64,000 nt of DNA from a bacterium SCSIO 12643. Its GTDB lineage: Bacteria; Bacteroidota; Bacteroidia; Flavobacteriales_G; Salibacteraceae. This document shows positions 34,208 to 43,000 of the stretch, piece after piece. A program made the translations under genes and the position numbers. The notes below the pieces were generated by a model. It did no database searches. It was given only the letters and a program-made list of their open reading frames with translations, and was not told the origin of the DNA. Position 1 is the stretch's first letter. Each line of letters begins with the position of its first letter. The DNA is taken from NCBI GenBank assembly GCA_024398135.1, contig CP073750.1, positions 2,976,001-3,040,000 on the forward strand, written 5' to 3'.

Positions 34208-35926
34208 TTAAAAACGACTATATCTACGTTTACGTAAAAAACTAATGATAGAGCCAATAATAACGATAAAAATTATTGGTAAAGCCGTGTTAAATATTTG
34301 CCATTGTCTTTTTTCCTTAGCGATTTTTTGCCGGTTAAGTAGGCGTAATTTGAATTCTTTTACTCTTGAAAAAATGAGACCATCTTCTTCGAGCATGTAA
34401 TTCATACTGTTAAGAATAAAATCTTTATTACCATAAACACGATTGGTATACTTGTAATATCCCAGGTCATAAAACTGCTTGCCATCCGGAGAAACGTCAT
34501 TCTTGATCACATCTGCATCCGATACCACAATCATTTTATTCTCCTCACTTTTTGATTTGAATTTGAACTCTGGGTTTTCAGAAATCTTTTCGCTGATTCG
34601 ATTTTTAAATACAGACTCAAATTTACCTTCTAATAAAACGGCAACCATTTGCTGACCTTTATTGAATCTTCTTTCATCTGGCGGATCTCTTAGAATATTT
34701 AAGGCAACTCTGGTAGGTGCATTGGTAACTTTAGAATATTTAGAACTATAGAGGAGAGGTGTCTTCTTGATGTTTTTTCCTCCAACCGTATCAATACTCC
34801 CCACATATTTTGTAGCAATCGCATCCAGATTATTGGTGATCGGATGTTTAACCATGCTAAAAATTAGAGGGAAATAATACCATGGGAATAACTCCTGTTT
34901 AGGTTGATCTCCAACCATTCCGGTAACAACGGGAATAGGTAAAGATTGCATGTCCATAACAAAGTCTGAGTTTACCCGCGCCCCATATTTAAAAAGTTGA
35001 TCTGAAAGATTGTTTTCTACGGCAAGCCCTAAACTAATTCCATTTTTTCTTAAGCTATCAGAATTTACCTGTGCGTTTTCGATAAACCACATCATTTTTC
35101 CACCATTCATGACAAATTGGTCTAAGACGTATTTATCTTTTTCTGAAAAAGCAGAATCCGGTCCAACAACAATGGCGGCTGAGAAACCTCTTAAGGCTTG
35201 AATTTGTCCATCAATTTTTACATGCTGATATCTGTAGAATTCACCTAAAGATCTGGCGATGGACTGCACCTCCATTTTACTGGCTTCACCATGGCCTTGA
35301 ATAAATGCGATTCGTTTAGGATTATGTTGTGAAGCCTTTTTTATGGCACTGGAAATTTCATATTCTAATTGTTGAATAGAGTTATTTAACATCACCTCAG
35401 GATTGGTTCCCATGGTGTTTTTTAACAATTGAATTGGAAATTCCTTTTCGCGATAAACCATTACTGCTCCAGGGAAAACAATCTGTTCGGATTTTTTATC
35501 TCCATCACGGCTGGTGATATTTGTATATTTTAATCCTTTTTCAGAGAGTTCTCTGTAAATGTTTTGACGAATTTTTTCGTCAGGATTTTCAGATGGGTCA
35601 ATGAATTCATACTGAAGATTATCTCCGGCATAAACACGCATCTCATCCAGAATCTCTTTGGTAGCGTTTTGTAGTTGTTTGAAACTAGCTGGTAAATCAC
35701 CATCTAAATAGACTCTAAGAAAAACGATGTCTTCCAGATTCTCTAATTGATTTTTGCTAAAATCATTTAATGAATACCTGTGATCCGTTGTGAGATCAAA
35801 ACGTTTAAAGAAAACCTGTCCAGCTAAATTAGCGAGGATAATAATAACCAGAAAAATGCCTAATGAGACAAATGAACTTAATTTGGTGATCGGCTTTCTG
35901 TTTTTTGAAGAAGACTTGTTTACCAT
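34208..35926 (-). CDS. gldG: GldG gliding-motility ABC component
   Basis: 572-aa protein with an N-terminal membrane segment (SFVSLGIFLVIIILANLAGQVFF), a large extracytoplasmic domain containing RYSLNDFSKNQLENLEDIVFLRVYLDGDLPASF and RIAFIQGHGEASKMEV, and a C-terminal membrane segment (ALPIIFIVIIGSIISFL). This is the GldG pattern. With GldF and the separate ATPase GldA it forms an ABC-type complex needed for gliding in some flavobacteria. It overlaps gldF by 7 bp. gldA is not in the window. Confidence 0.92.
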   Translation of the reverse strand: MVNKSSSKNRKPITKLSSFVSLGIFLVIIILANLAGQVFFKRFDLTTDHRYSLNDFSKNQLENLEDIVFLRVYLDGDLPASFKQLQNATKEILDEMRVYAGDNLQYEFIDPSENPDEKIRQNIYRELSEKGLKYTNITSRDGDKKSEQIVFPGAVMVYREKEFPIQLLKNTMGTNPEVMLNNSIQQLEYEISSAIKKASQHNPKRIAFIQGHGEASKMEVQSIARSLGEFYRYQHVKIDGQIQALRGFSAAIVVGPDSAFSEKDKYVLDQFVMNGGKMMWFIENAQVNSDSLRKNGISLGLAVENNLSDQLFKYGARVNSDFVMDMQSLPIPVVTGMVGDQPKQELFPWYYFPLIFSMVKHPITNNLDAIATKYVGSIDTVGGKNIKKTPLLYSSKYSKVTNAPTRVALNILRDPPDERRFNKGQQMVAVLLEGKFESVFKNRISEKISENPEFKFKSKSEENKMIVVSDADVIKNDVSPDGKQFYDLGYYKYTNRVYGNKDFILNSMNYMLEEDGLIFSRVKEFKLRLLNRQKIAKEKRQWQIFNTALPIIFIVIIGSIISFLRKRRYSRF

Positions 35927-36648
35927 TTGAAACTATCCAATTTTATTTTCGTTAAATACAGAAAAACAGAGCTTAAGCTAAGGAAGTACAGCAAGTCACG
36001 TGTGTCAATTACCCCACGACTCATTGAAACATAATGTTCATTAATTCCCAATTGAATGATGATAGAATCTAATCCAGGGATAGAGAAGAAATCACTGATT
36101 TGCTCAAAGCCAACATAGAAAAAGAAAGACAAGAACACTGCAGATATAAAAGCCACGATTTGGTTTTTGGATAACGCGGAAGCAAAAATGCCTATAGCCA
36201 CAAAACCACTGGCAAGGAATAATAATCCAAAATAAGAACCCCAGGTTGCGCCTTCATCAATACCAGGAGCAAGGCTTAATCCTTTTACCGACCAATAATA
36301 CGTAAGTGTGGGTAACAAAGAAAAAATGACAATAAATAAGCCTGCAAAAAACTTTGCAGTAATGATTTGCCAATCGGTTAAAGGCTTGGTAAGTAGTAGT
36401 TCAATAGTTCCATTACGCCATTCTTCTGAAAAAGAACGCATGGTAACAGCAGGAATCAAAAACATAAAAACCCAGGGAGCGATAATAAAAAGTGTATCAA
36501 TATTGGCATATCCATTATCAATAACATTGAAGTTTCCAGGGAATACCCACATAAAGAGACTTATAGCTGCGAGAAAGACTATTATTGCTAAATAGCCGGT
36601 GAGAGAACTAAAAAAAACTGAAATTTCCTTCCGGAGAAGTGCGATCAT
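35920..36648 (-). CDS. gldF: GldF gliding-motility ABC permease
   Basis: 242-aa ABC-2 type permease with six hydrophobic segments, beginning MIALLRKEISVFFSSLTGYLAIIVFL. The hallmark ABC-2 stretch VTMRSFSEEWRNGTIELLLTKPLTDWQIITAKF is near residue 65-97. It pairs with GldG (7-bp overlap) and is the first gene of the unit. It has a full-consensus promoter. Confidence 0.92.
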   Translation of the reverse strand: MIALLRKEISVFFSSLTGYLAIIVFLAAISLFMWVFPGNFNVIDNGYANIDTLFIIAPWVFMFLIPAVTMRSFSEEWRNGTIELLLTKPLTDWQIITAKFFAGLFIVIFSLLPTLTYYWSVKGLSLAPGIDEGATWGSYFGLLFLASGFVAIGIFASALSKNQIVAFISAVFLSFFFYVGFEQISDFFSIPGLDSIIIQLGINEHYVSMSRGVIDTRDLLYFLSLSSVFLYLTKIKLDSFKW

Positions 36649-36672
36649 TTACAACCGATTTTAAAAAGAGTA

Positions 36673-36702
36673 CAAAATTAATTCAATTTTATCTGGTGGC
36701 AA
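36673..36702 (-). promoter_or_regulatory. gldF operon promoter
   Basis: TTG (36702-36700), exactly 19 nt, then TAATTTTG (36680-36673) on the minus strand. The ATG follows 24 nt later. Confidence 0.8.
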
Positions 36703-36736
36703 TATATGTGATAAAACCCGAAAAATTGAGCAAAAA

Positions 36737-36764
36737 AAAACAAGAACGCAAATGTTCTTGTTTT
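36737..36764 (-). terminator. Terminator of the small membrane protein gene
   Basis: AAAACAAGAAC pairs with GTTCTTGTTTT (11 bp, 6-nt loop) and is followed on the minus strand by a T-run. Confidence 0.85.
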
Positions 36765-36784
36765 AGTTCAATGTTTTTTGTGTT

Positions 36785-37003
36785 TTAAGCGATTTCTGCC
36801 TTTCTGAAGTCTATAAGCTTCTTAATACCGAACGCCAAACCGGCAACTAATAAAAAGACAACGCCACCATCAATAGGAGTCACAGGAGTTGAACTTCCTG
36901 GATTTGGTGGGATAGGTGGTGCAAACATGATACTTGGGATCAAAATAAAGACTACCAATTGTACCGTGTTAACCACTTTTAGCACTAATTTATTCGTCAT
37001 CAT
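36785..37003 (-). CDS. Small PID-motif membrane protein
   Basis: 72-aa protein with a hydrophobic N-terminal segment (VVNTVQLVVFILIPSIMF), a proline-rich linker (APPIPPNPGSSTPVTP) and PIDGG leading into a second hydrophobic segment (VVFLLVAGLAFGIKKL). This small Bacteroidota protein type is often seen but unexplained. I use the ATG pair at 37003/37000: a TATATTTG box at 37038-37031 lies between it and an upstream ATG at 37093, which would add 30 residues not resembling the family. Confidence 0.75.
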   Translation of the reverse strand: MMTNKLVLKVVNTVQLVVFILIPSIMFAPPIPPNPGSSTPVTPIDGGVVFLLVAGLAFGIKKLIDFRKAEIA

Positions 37004-37030
37004 ACTAAGGCAATTTTTGTGTGTTTTGGG

Positions 37031-37038
37031 CAAATATA
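37031..37038 (-). promoter_or_regulatory. -7 box of the small membrane protein gene
   Basis: TATATTTG on the minus strand, 27 nt before the ATG at 37003. Confidence 0.6.
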
Positions 37039-37114
37039 TGGGTAATACGTTACCTGAAAAAGAAAAAAAAGAAAAAAAAGAAGTTATTAACACTGAGTTT
37101 TTAGTTAAATCAAA

Positions 37115-37408
37115 TCAGTTTTTAGTTAAAACATTGTAAGAAATTGCCTTTGGAGTATCAGAAAATAACTTTTTAGTTAAAGGCCAAATTTCGCCAAAAA
37201 GTGCCGATTTTCTGTAGGTTTCGAGGTGTTTTTCATCTTCCCAAAAACTCAATGTTGAGATCAAATTAGGCTGATTTTGATCTTGGATTAAATCCAATTT
37301 TAAACAGCCTTCTGAGGCCTTAATTTGATGTTGATATTTTTTGAAAATGTTCATAAAAACGTCAACATTCTCCTTTTCGAATGTCATGTGGACCAATCTG
37401 ACGATCAT
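37115..37408 (-). CDS. Antibiotic-biosynthesis-monooxygenase-like (ABM) protein
   Basis: 97-aa ferredoxin-fold ABM-domain protein (IVRLVHMTFEKENVDVFMNIF, ASEGCLKLDLIQD, TLSFWEDEKHLETYRKS). Members include quinol monooxygenases such as YgiN, but many have unknown roles. It overlaps the SAM hydrolase gene by 4 bp, so the two are cotranscribed. Substrate unknown. Confidence 0.85.
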   Translation of the reverse strand: MIVRLVHMTFEKENVDVFMNIFKKYQHQIKASEGCLKLDLIQDQNQPNLISTLSFWEDEKHLETYRKSALFGEIWPLTKKLFSDTPKAISYNVLTKN

Positions 37409-38181
37409 ATAAAATTGATTGAAATAGTATCATTTATGCGAATTCCAAGTAAGCCTGCTGCTTTTCCGGAATTAATTGCGATTTCCAGTAATCCGGCTGA
37501 ATTAAACAAAGCCACAATGTCTCCGCCATCTACATCGCTATACTTATTGCTAATCTTGGTTACTCTGGCATGAGGAATTCTAAATCTGATATCCACATTT
37601 CTGCCCATTGCATATTTAGAGAAAATGTCCCTACTTAAGTTCGTAATGACGTTTCCATAACCATCAATATGTTGAACTGAGGCGCGAATGGTGTCGTTTT
37701 GAATGACCGGAGCGTAGCTAATCATTGAGGCTAAACTCTGTATTTGTTCGCCAATTACTTCAGGAACTCCTCCACGAGAAAGATGGGAAGCAGCCTGCAC
37801 CAAAATTGATTTTTCCGGAAAACTGGCTAGTTCGGGTGGTGCACTCAAATTGAGTTGATAAGCTAGAATAGGTTCATTTTCAAATACTAAAGAAAATAAG
37901 CCGTTATCCTGCCCCACGAAATATTGATCTTTATGTTTGATGATAATATAATCAATATCTGGACTGCTAATTCCGACTAAAACAATGTGTACTGTTGAAG
38001 GAGGAAAATTCGTATAGCTATTTTTTAAGATAAATGCAGCCTGAGGGATATTGAATTTTTCAATATCGTTACTGATATCAATAATATTTACGGCTCCCAA
38101 TTGAGATAGAAGCTGACCTTTCATAGCGGCTAAGTAATGGTCGGAACTCCCTAAATCACTGGTAATTGTAATTGTTGACAT
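37405..38181 (-). CDS. SAM hydroxide adenosyltransferase (SAM hydrolase) family protein
   Basis: 258-aa member of the fluorinase/chlorinase-like family (DUF62). Motifs: TSDLGSSDHYLAAMKG at the N-terminus, GQDNGLFSLV in the centre, HIDGYGNVITNL in the C-terminal domain. Most family members split S-adenosylmethionine to adenosine and methionine using water rather than halide. The halogenase insertion loop is not evident, so hydrolase is the better call. It is first in a two-gene unit with the ABM gene. Confidence 0.85.
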   Translation of the reverse strand: MSTITITSDLGSSDHYLAAMKGQLLSQLGAVNIIDISNDIEKFNIPQAAFILKNSYTNFPPSTVHIVLVGISSPDIDYIIIKHKDQYFVGQDNGLFSLVFENEPILAYQLNLSAPPELASFPEKSILVQAASHLSRGGVPEVIGEQIQSLASMISYAPVIQNDTIRASVQHIDGYGNVITNLSRDIFSKYAMGRNVDIRFRIPHARVTKISNKYSDVDGGDIVALFNSAGLLEIAINSGKAAGLLGIRINDTISINFI

Positions 38182-38365
38182 ACAGTATTAATCCTTTCTT
38201 AAATCGCAATACTTATTGAACCACGCGAAAGTAGGAATGTTTAAGCGTTCTAAGAAACGAAAGCTTTTGTTTTTAAATAAAATGGTGCGTTAAAAAACGT
38301 TGATAAAGAGTGAGAATAGTGTTTAAAAAAAGAATCCGAATATTTAGGTAGGTTTTAATTTAAAT

Positions 38366-38373
38366 TAAATTTG
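38366..38373 (+). promoter_or_regulatory. -7 box of the phoH-purC operon
   Basis: TAAATTTG, 58 nt before the phoH start. The -33 position has TTA rather than TTG. Confidence 0.55.
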
Positions 38374-38431
38374 CCGCACTGCCTTGAAAGGGTATGATTT
38401 ATAAAAGTATTACTTAATTAGAAAGAAGAAT

Positions 38432-39376
38432 TTGCAAGAGACGGTCATTAGTTTTTATTCCAAAAACCCGGTAGAATTATTTGGGATAAATAATGTTAAC
38501 ATAGCTACAATATCCAAGCATTTTCCCAGACTGAAAATTACAGCTCAGGGTACAGATATTATTGCGCGTGGAGAAAAGTCAGAATTAGAGAACTTTACCA
38601 TCCGAATGAATTTTCTGATTGAGTTTTTTAATAATCATAATCGGCTAACACCAGCGAATATTGAATCGTTACTTACCGAGAAGGTCGAAGCTGTTATTAA
38701 GGCGAAAATTGGTAAAGAAGATGTCCTGGTGTATGGAACCGGTGGAGTTTTAATCAAAGCCAAAACAAAGAATCAGCAGGATTTGGTACGGTCCATTGAT
38801 AAAACAGATATGGTTTTTGCAGTAGGACCTGCCGGAACAGGAAAATCTTATACAGCAGTAGCATTGGCAGTAAGAGCTTTAAAGGCCAAAGAAGTGAGGC
38901 GTATAATTTTAACCAGACCTGCGGTTGAAGCAGGTGAGAAGTTGGGTTTCCTTCCAGGAGATTTAAAAGAGAAATTAGATCCGTATTTGATGCCTTTATA
39001 TGATGCATTATTTGATATGATCCCTGGTGAAAAACTAGAAGATTATATAGATAAAGGTACTGTTCAAATTGCACCTTTGGCATTTATGAGAGGCCGTACT
39101 TTGGATAATGCATTTGTAATTTTGGATGAGGCACAAAATGCAACTGTGAGTCAGATGAAGATGTTCTTAACACGTATGGGAGCAAGTGCAAAGTTTATCA
39201 TTACCGGAGATAAATCCCAGGTGGACCTACCTAAAAACCAAAAGAGTGGTTTGATTCATGCCATGCAGGTATTAGATGGTGTGGAAGGAATCTCATTTGT
39301 GAAGTTTGATGAGTCAGATGTGATTAGACATCGTTTAGTGAAGAAAATTATTAAAGCATATAAACAGGAGGAGTAA
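38432..39376 (+). CDS. phoH: PhoH-family ATPase
   Basis: 314-aa P-loop ATPase: Walker A GPAGTGKSYTA, Walker B VILDEAQN. The N-terminal domain (VELFGINNVNIATISKHFPRLKITAQG) is of the type found in RNA-associated PhoH proteins. Start: TTG at 38432 preceded by AGAAAGAAGAA. The nearest upstream in-frame ATG (38393) runs into a stop codon. It is 3 nt upstream of purC. Confidence 0.93.
   Translation: MQETVISFYSKNPVELFGINNVNIATISKHFPRLKITAQGTDIIARGEKSELENFTIRMNFLIEFFNNHNRLTPANIESLLTEKVEAVIKAKIGKEDVLVYGTGGVLIKAKTKNQQDLVRSIDKTDMVFAVGPAGTGKSYTAVALAVRALKAKEVRRIILTRPAVEAGEKLGFLPGDLKEKLDPYLMPLYDALFDMIPGEKLEDYIDKGTVQIAPLAFMRGRTLDNAFVILDEAQNATVSQMKMFLTRMGASAKFIITGDKSQVDLPKNQKSGLIHAMQVLDGVEGISFVKFDESDVIRHRLVKKIIKAYKQEE
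39366..39371 (+). promoter_or_regulatory. Strong Shine-Dalgarno for purC
   Basis: AGGAGG 8 nt before the purC ATG, inside the last phoH codons. Full Shine-Dalgarno sequences are uncommon in Bacteroidota, so this one suggests strong translation of purC. Confidence 0.6.
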
Positions 39377-39379
39377 GGT

Positions 39380-40327
39380 ATGGAGAATACTTTGTTAAAA
39401 ACAGATTTCAATTTTAAAGGGCAAAAGTCAGTGTATCATGGAAAGGTACGTGATGTATATCAAATTGAAAATGATGTTTTGGTGATGGTCGCATCAGATC
39501 GTATTTCGGCATTTGATCATGTATTGCCTAAAGGAATTCCTTTTAAAGGTCAGGTGTTGAATCAAATTGCAGAGAGATTTTTGGATGCAACCCGTGATAT
39601 CGTACCAAATTGGAAAATGGCTTCTCCAGATCCAAATGTTACAGTAGGTAAAAGCTGTGAGCCATTTAAGGTAGAAATGGTGATTCGAGGGTATTGTACA
39701 GGACATGCATGGAGAGAATATAATTCGGGAAAACGTACTTTATGTGGAGTGGCTTTACCTGAAGGGTTAAAGGAAAATGATAAATTTCCACAACCTATTA
39801 TCACACCATCAACGAAGGCAGATGAAGGACATGATGAAGATATTTCCAGAGAAGAAATTATTGCGCAGGGAATCGTTTCAGAAGCGGATTATGTGGAATT
39901 AGAAAAGTATACTCAGGCCTTATTTTCCAGAGGAACCGAAATTGCAGCTGAGAAGGGGTTGATCCTGGTAGATACTAAATACGAGTTTGGAAAAGATGCA
40001 AATGGTGTCATTACACTTATTGACGAAATTCATACTCCTGATTCATCCAGATATTTCTATAAAGAAGGTTACGAGGAGCGTCAGGAAAATGGAGAGAAAC
40101 AAAAGCAATTGTCTAAAGAATTTGTAAGAGAGTGGTTGATCGAAAACGGGTTTCAAGGATTAGAAGGGCAAACAATTCCGCATATGTCTGAAGAACTGGT
40201 TTCCAGTATCACGGACAGATACGTAGAGTTGTATGAAATTATTACCGGTGAGAAATTTGTAAAGTCGGATGCGACTCAAATTCTAAGTAGAGTAGAAAAA
40301 AACGTTTCTGATTATTTGTCAGAATAA
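39380..40327 (+). CDS. purC: SAICAR synthase
   Basis: Phosphoribosylaminoimidazole-succinocarboxamide synthase, step in de novo purine synthesis (CAIR + Asp + ATP). Motifs: [77 protein letters not shown] and [14 protein letters not shown]. The length of 315 aa is normal for this form. Translationally close to phoH. Confidence 0.96.
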   Translation: MENTLLKTDFNFKGQKSVYHGKVRDVYQIENDVLVMVASDRISAFDHVLPKGIPFKGQVLNQIAERFLDATRDIVPNWKMASPDPNVTVGKSCEPFKVEMVIRGYCTGHAWREYNSGKRTLCGVALPEGLKENDKFPQPIITPSTKADEGHDEDISREEIIAQGIVSEADYVELEKYTQALFSRGTEIAAEKGLILVDTKYEFGKDANGVITLIDEIHTPDSSRYFYKEGYEERQENGEKQKQLSKEFVREWLIENGFQGLEGQTIPHMSEELVSSITDRYVELYEIITGEKFVKSDATQILSRVEKNVSDYLSE

Positions 40328-40344
40328 TCAATACAGACTAAAAT

Positions 40345-40372
40345 AAAAATAGAGGGCTAGCCCTCTATTTTT
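40345..40372. terminator. Bidirectional terminator between purC and the HEAT-like gene
   Basis: AAAAATAGAGGG pairs with CCCTCTATTTTT (12 bp, loop CTAG). Flanking T-runs occur on both strands. It partly overlaps the end of the converging gene. Confidence 0.85.
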
Positions 40373-40890
40373 TTGTCTATTAGTATGGATTTGATCTCGA
40401 GTAAAACACCTTGACTTTCCGATTTATTTTTGAGAATAAAATCGTTAAGTTTTCTCAGGTTCATGTCAACTTTGTCTTCTGTTGTCTCATCAAATTCACT
40501 ATTATCGATAATGGTCATGATATCTATAGCATTGGTGTAAGAGTTCGTTAATGCAAAATCGATAAGTTCTGTAAGGTATTCAGAGGCATCATAACCTGAT
40601 TGCCAAATGGCATTTAAAGCCAACCATTTTTTTTCGTCCGAAACATCGGCTTGAATATATTGAATCAAAGACTCTAAAGCACTTTTATCTTTTAGTCCAA
40701 ACATCAATGACTCAACTTTGTTTTTGATCTTTTGAGAATCGGACTCTGCCCAAAGAGAAATCAATGTTGGAATGAGAGACACGTCTCCTTTAGACTCCAT
40801 TTTGTCTAAAGCTTTTTGAACTAATACCTCTTCAGACGATAACAATCCACTTTTAATATCAGCAATTTCTTTAGCTCTTTTTGTGCTCAT
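40357..40890 (-). CDS. HEAT-repeat-like protein
   Basis: 177-aa helical protein with HEAT-like repeats: VQKALDKMESKGDVSLIPTLISLWAESD, KSALESLIQYIQADVSDEKKWLALNAIWQSG, SEYLTELIDFALTNSYTNAIDIMTIID. Conserved in Bacteroidota, no known function. The start is the ATG at 40890. An in-frame TTG at 40905 belongs to the -7 box TACTTTTG (40910-40903), so the longer reading is rejected. Confidence 0.75.
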   Translation of the reverse strand: MSTKRAKEIADIKSGLLSSEEVLVQKALDKMESKGDVSLIPTLISLWAESDSQKIKNKVESLMFGLKDKSALESLIQYIQADVSDEKKWLALNAIWQSGYDASEYLTELIDFALTNSYTNAIDIMTIIDNSEFDETTEDKVDMNLRKLNDFILKNKSESQGVLLEIKSILIDKKIEG

Positions 40891-40902
40891 AAATTTTTTT
40901 TG

Positions 40903-40910
40903 CAAAAGTA
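40903..40910 (-). promoter_or_regulatory. -7 box of the HEAT-like gene
   Basis: TACTTTTG on the minus strand, 12 nt before the ATG at 40890; its TTG imitates a start codon. Confidence 0.55.
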
Positions 40911-40930
40911 TAGGGAAACCTGAAATAGAA

Positions 40931-41806
40931 CTACCTTTTTGGAGGTTTTAAGTCTTTTGGGTTGTGGTAGACCTTTCCATCTTTTTCATTTCTAGGACTG
41001 ATGTCTTCAACACGTGCCCAATTCCCCTTTTTATATTGGAATCCATCATATTGTAAGGTGGGCTGATAAAAACTATAAACCCCTTCTAATTCTGGCTTGG
41101 ATGGTTCTAAACGGTTGTAAATAATCTGTTTTAATTTTTCGTTGTATCTCAACATGAAGTAGGCTTCCTTACTATATTCGAAAATGACTCTTCTTTTATT
41201 CATTCGACTAGACTCGAAAACGGCTTTCCCAAACATAGGTTCACCTTTATTATTGAAATACAAACATTCCATTACTTTTTTGTTTGAGAACTTGTTATGT
41301 CCTTCCCAACCCAAAAGCACATACATAGTTTTTTTGTCCTTTTTAAAAGGAATGATACTATAATAAAGTGCCCCATACCAGTTGTCCTTTTTTAAACTCC
41401 GGTATTCCGGTCTGGAAATATCTTTGTGATGATCCGAAAGTTCAAACCATTTGGAAGACCCGTTTTCTGAAGATTTCATTTGAATGAAACAGAAATAATC
41501 ATAGGTCCCATCACTTAGTGTAAGATTCCAGGTAATCATTCTAAAAGCGCCATCTGGTGAAAAAATATCACCCAGATAAGGGATGTTAGTTAGATGTTGA
41601 TCAAAACTATTTTCCTGATCCAGAAAGAGCGCTATTTGTTTTCTTAGAGAATCGGAATAGGTATGTTTTAACCTATCGGTCTCAGATGAAACAGCCAGTT
41701 TACGATAAGCGATTACCAATGAATCATTATACTCTTGGGATACTCCTGGAAAATGAGACCCTAAAAATATAATGAGGTATAAAAATGTGTGTTTGATTTT
41801 GAACAT
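40931..41806 (-). CDS. Exported conserved hypothetical protein
   Basis: 291-aa protein with a signal peptide (MFKIKHTFLYLIIFLGSHFPGVSQ) and a beta-rich secreted body: MITWNLTLSDGTYDYFCFIQMK, NWYGALYYSIIPFK, and the C-terminal motif NGWARVEDISPRN-like (GNWARVEDISPRN). I recognise this only as a Bacteroidota-type unknown. It has no T9SS sorting tail. The gene is isolated, upstream of the HEAT-like gene on the same strand. Confidence 0.7.
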   Translation of the reverse strand: MFKIKHTFLYLIIFLGSHFPGVSQEYNDSLVIAYRKLAVSSETDRLKHTYSDSLRKQIALFLDQENSFDQHLTNIPYLGDIFSPDGAFRMITWNLTLSDGTYDYFCFIQMKSSENGSSKWFELSDHHKDISRPEYRSLKKDNWYGALYYSIIPFKKDKKTMYVLLGWEGHNKFSNKKVMECLYFNNKGEPMFGKAVFESSRMNKRRVIFEYSKEAYFMLRYNEKLKQIIYNRLEPSKPELEGVYSFYQPTLQYDGFQYKKGNWARVEDISPRNEKDGKVYHNPKDLKPPKR

Positions 41807-41870
41807 TCTGTCTTAAAACGTTTCGATTCGAAATATGTTATCAGATGAATAAATCATGAACTATGAATAT

Positions 41871-41878
41871 TAGATTTG
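41871..41878 (+). promoter_or_regulatory. -7 box upstream of the acyl-CoA reductase gene
   Basis: TAGATTTG, 24 nt before the ATG at 41903. Confidence 0.5.
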
Positions 41879-41902
41879 CAAAGATATTGCCAAAGCTAGA
41901 AC

Positions 41903-42925
41903 ATGGAATTAAAAGATAGGATAAAAGCATTTTCGAATTTAGGACAGCAATTAAGATTGTGGTTAAGTGAAAGGTCAGAGGGAGTAGATAATCCATTAGA
42001 TTCAGTATTGCGAAGAACATTTCATGCCAATGGTTGGTTTGATGAATCTCAGGTTTTAAGCTCTTTAAATGAAATTGTTGAGTGGTTGCAAGAAGATAAG
42101 CTTCAAGAGTGGACTGCAGATTATGACTTTGGTGCCGTAAAAAACGCAAAGAGGGTAGGTGTGATTATGGCCGGGAATATTCCTCTGGTTGGATATCATG
42201 ATTATCTATCTGTGATCATAAGCGGGCATTTTCTTAAGGCTAAATTATCTAGTAAAGATACTGTGCTTATTCAGTTTTTACATGATGAATTGCTTAAGAT
42301 AGCACCTGAATTATCTGAGATGGTAGATCTGGGGGGGGAGCGATTTACAGATATTGATGCGGTGATTGCTACGGGGAGCAATAATAGTTCGAGATACTTC
42401 GATTATTATTTTTCTAAAATTCCGCATATTATTAGAAAGAATAGAACATCGGTAGCTGTTTTATCAGGCAACGAAAGTGAAGTTGAACTAAAGCAGTTGG
42501 GAAATGATATCTTTAGATATTATGGGTTAGGCTGTAGAAACGTGACCAAAGTATATTTTCCAAAAGATTTTGATATCAATTGGTTTTATCAGGGTATTGT
42601 ATCACATGGTAAAGTCATGGACAATCATAAGTATCAAAACAACTATGATTACCATAAAAGTTTGTTCTTGCTGAACCAGGAGAAAATGTGGGATAATAAC
42701 TTTTTAATTTTAAAGAATGACTCAGGATTGACATCTCCTGTCGGTACATTGTTTTATGAAGAGTATGACGATTTAGGCCATGTAGAGGCTGATTTAAGTA
42801 TGCTTGAAGAGCAAATTCAGTGTCGTGTTGGACTGGGAGGATTGGAATTGGGAAAAGCGCAAAAGCCCAAACTGACTGATTATTCGGACAATATTGATGT
42901 TTTAGAGTTTTTATTGGAGCTCTAA
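41903..42925 (+). CDS. LuxC-like acyl-CoA reductase
   Basis: 340-aa protein of the acyl-CoA reductase family (LuxC relatives), which reduce acyl-CoA to aldehyde with NAD(P)H. Visible segments: VGVIMAGNIPLVGYHDYLSVIISG, DAVIATGSNNSSRYFDYYFSKIPHIIRKNRTSVAVLSG and a nucleophile-region YGLGCRNVTKVYFPKDF containing the conserved Cys. A role in making fatty aldehydes or alcohols is inference. It stands next to a T9SS adhesin gene, with no ferredoxin gene adjacent. Confidence 0.85.
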   Translation: MELKDRIKAFSNLGQQLRLWLSERSEGVDNPLDSVLRRTFHANGWFDESQVLSSLNEIVEWLQEDKLQEWTADYDFGAVKNAKRVGVIMAGNIPLVGYHDYLSVIISGHFLKAKLSSKDTVLIQFLHDELLKIAPELSEMVDLGGERFTDIDAVIATGSNNSSRYFDYYFSKIPHIIRKNRTSVAVLSGNESEVELKQLGNDIFRYYGLGCRNVTKVYFPKDFDINWFYQGIVSHGKVMDNHKYQNNYDYHKSLFLLNQEKMWDNNFLILKNDSGLTSPVGTLFYEEYDDLGHVEADLSMLEEQIQCRVGLGGLELGKAQKPKLTDYSDNIDVLEFLLEL

Positions 42926-43000
42926 TTGATAAATGATATTAGATATTTGGTTTTTTTAGGTATTGGCGTTAATTTGGCGCTCAAATTTGAAAAGACATCT

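Noticed and set aside
37405-38181. SAM-dependent fluorinase/chlorinase
   Set aside because: The halide-binding insertion loop is not evident, and most chromosomal members are hydrolases.
41903-42925. Bioluminescence operon from the LuxC-like gene
   Set aside because: No luxA, luxB, luxD or luxE homologue is in the window; the family is widespread outside light production.
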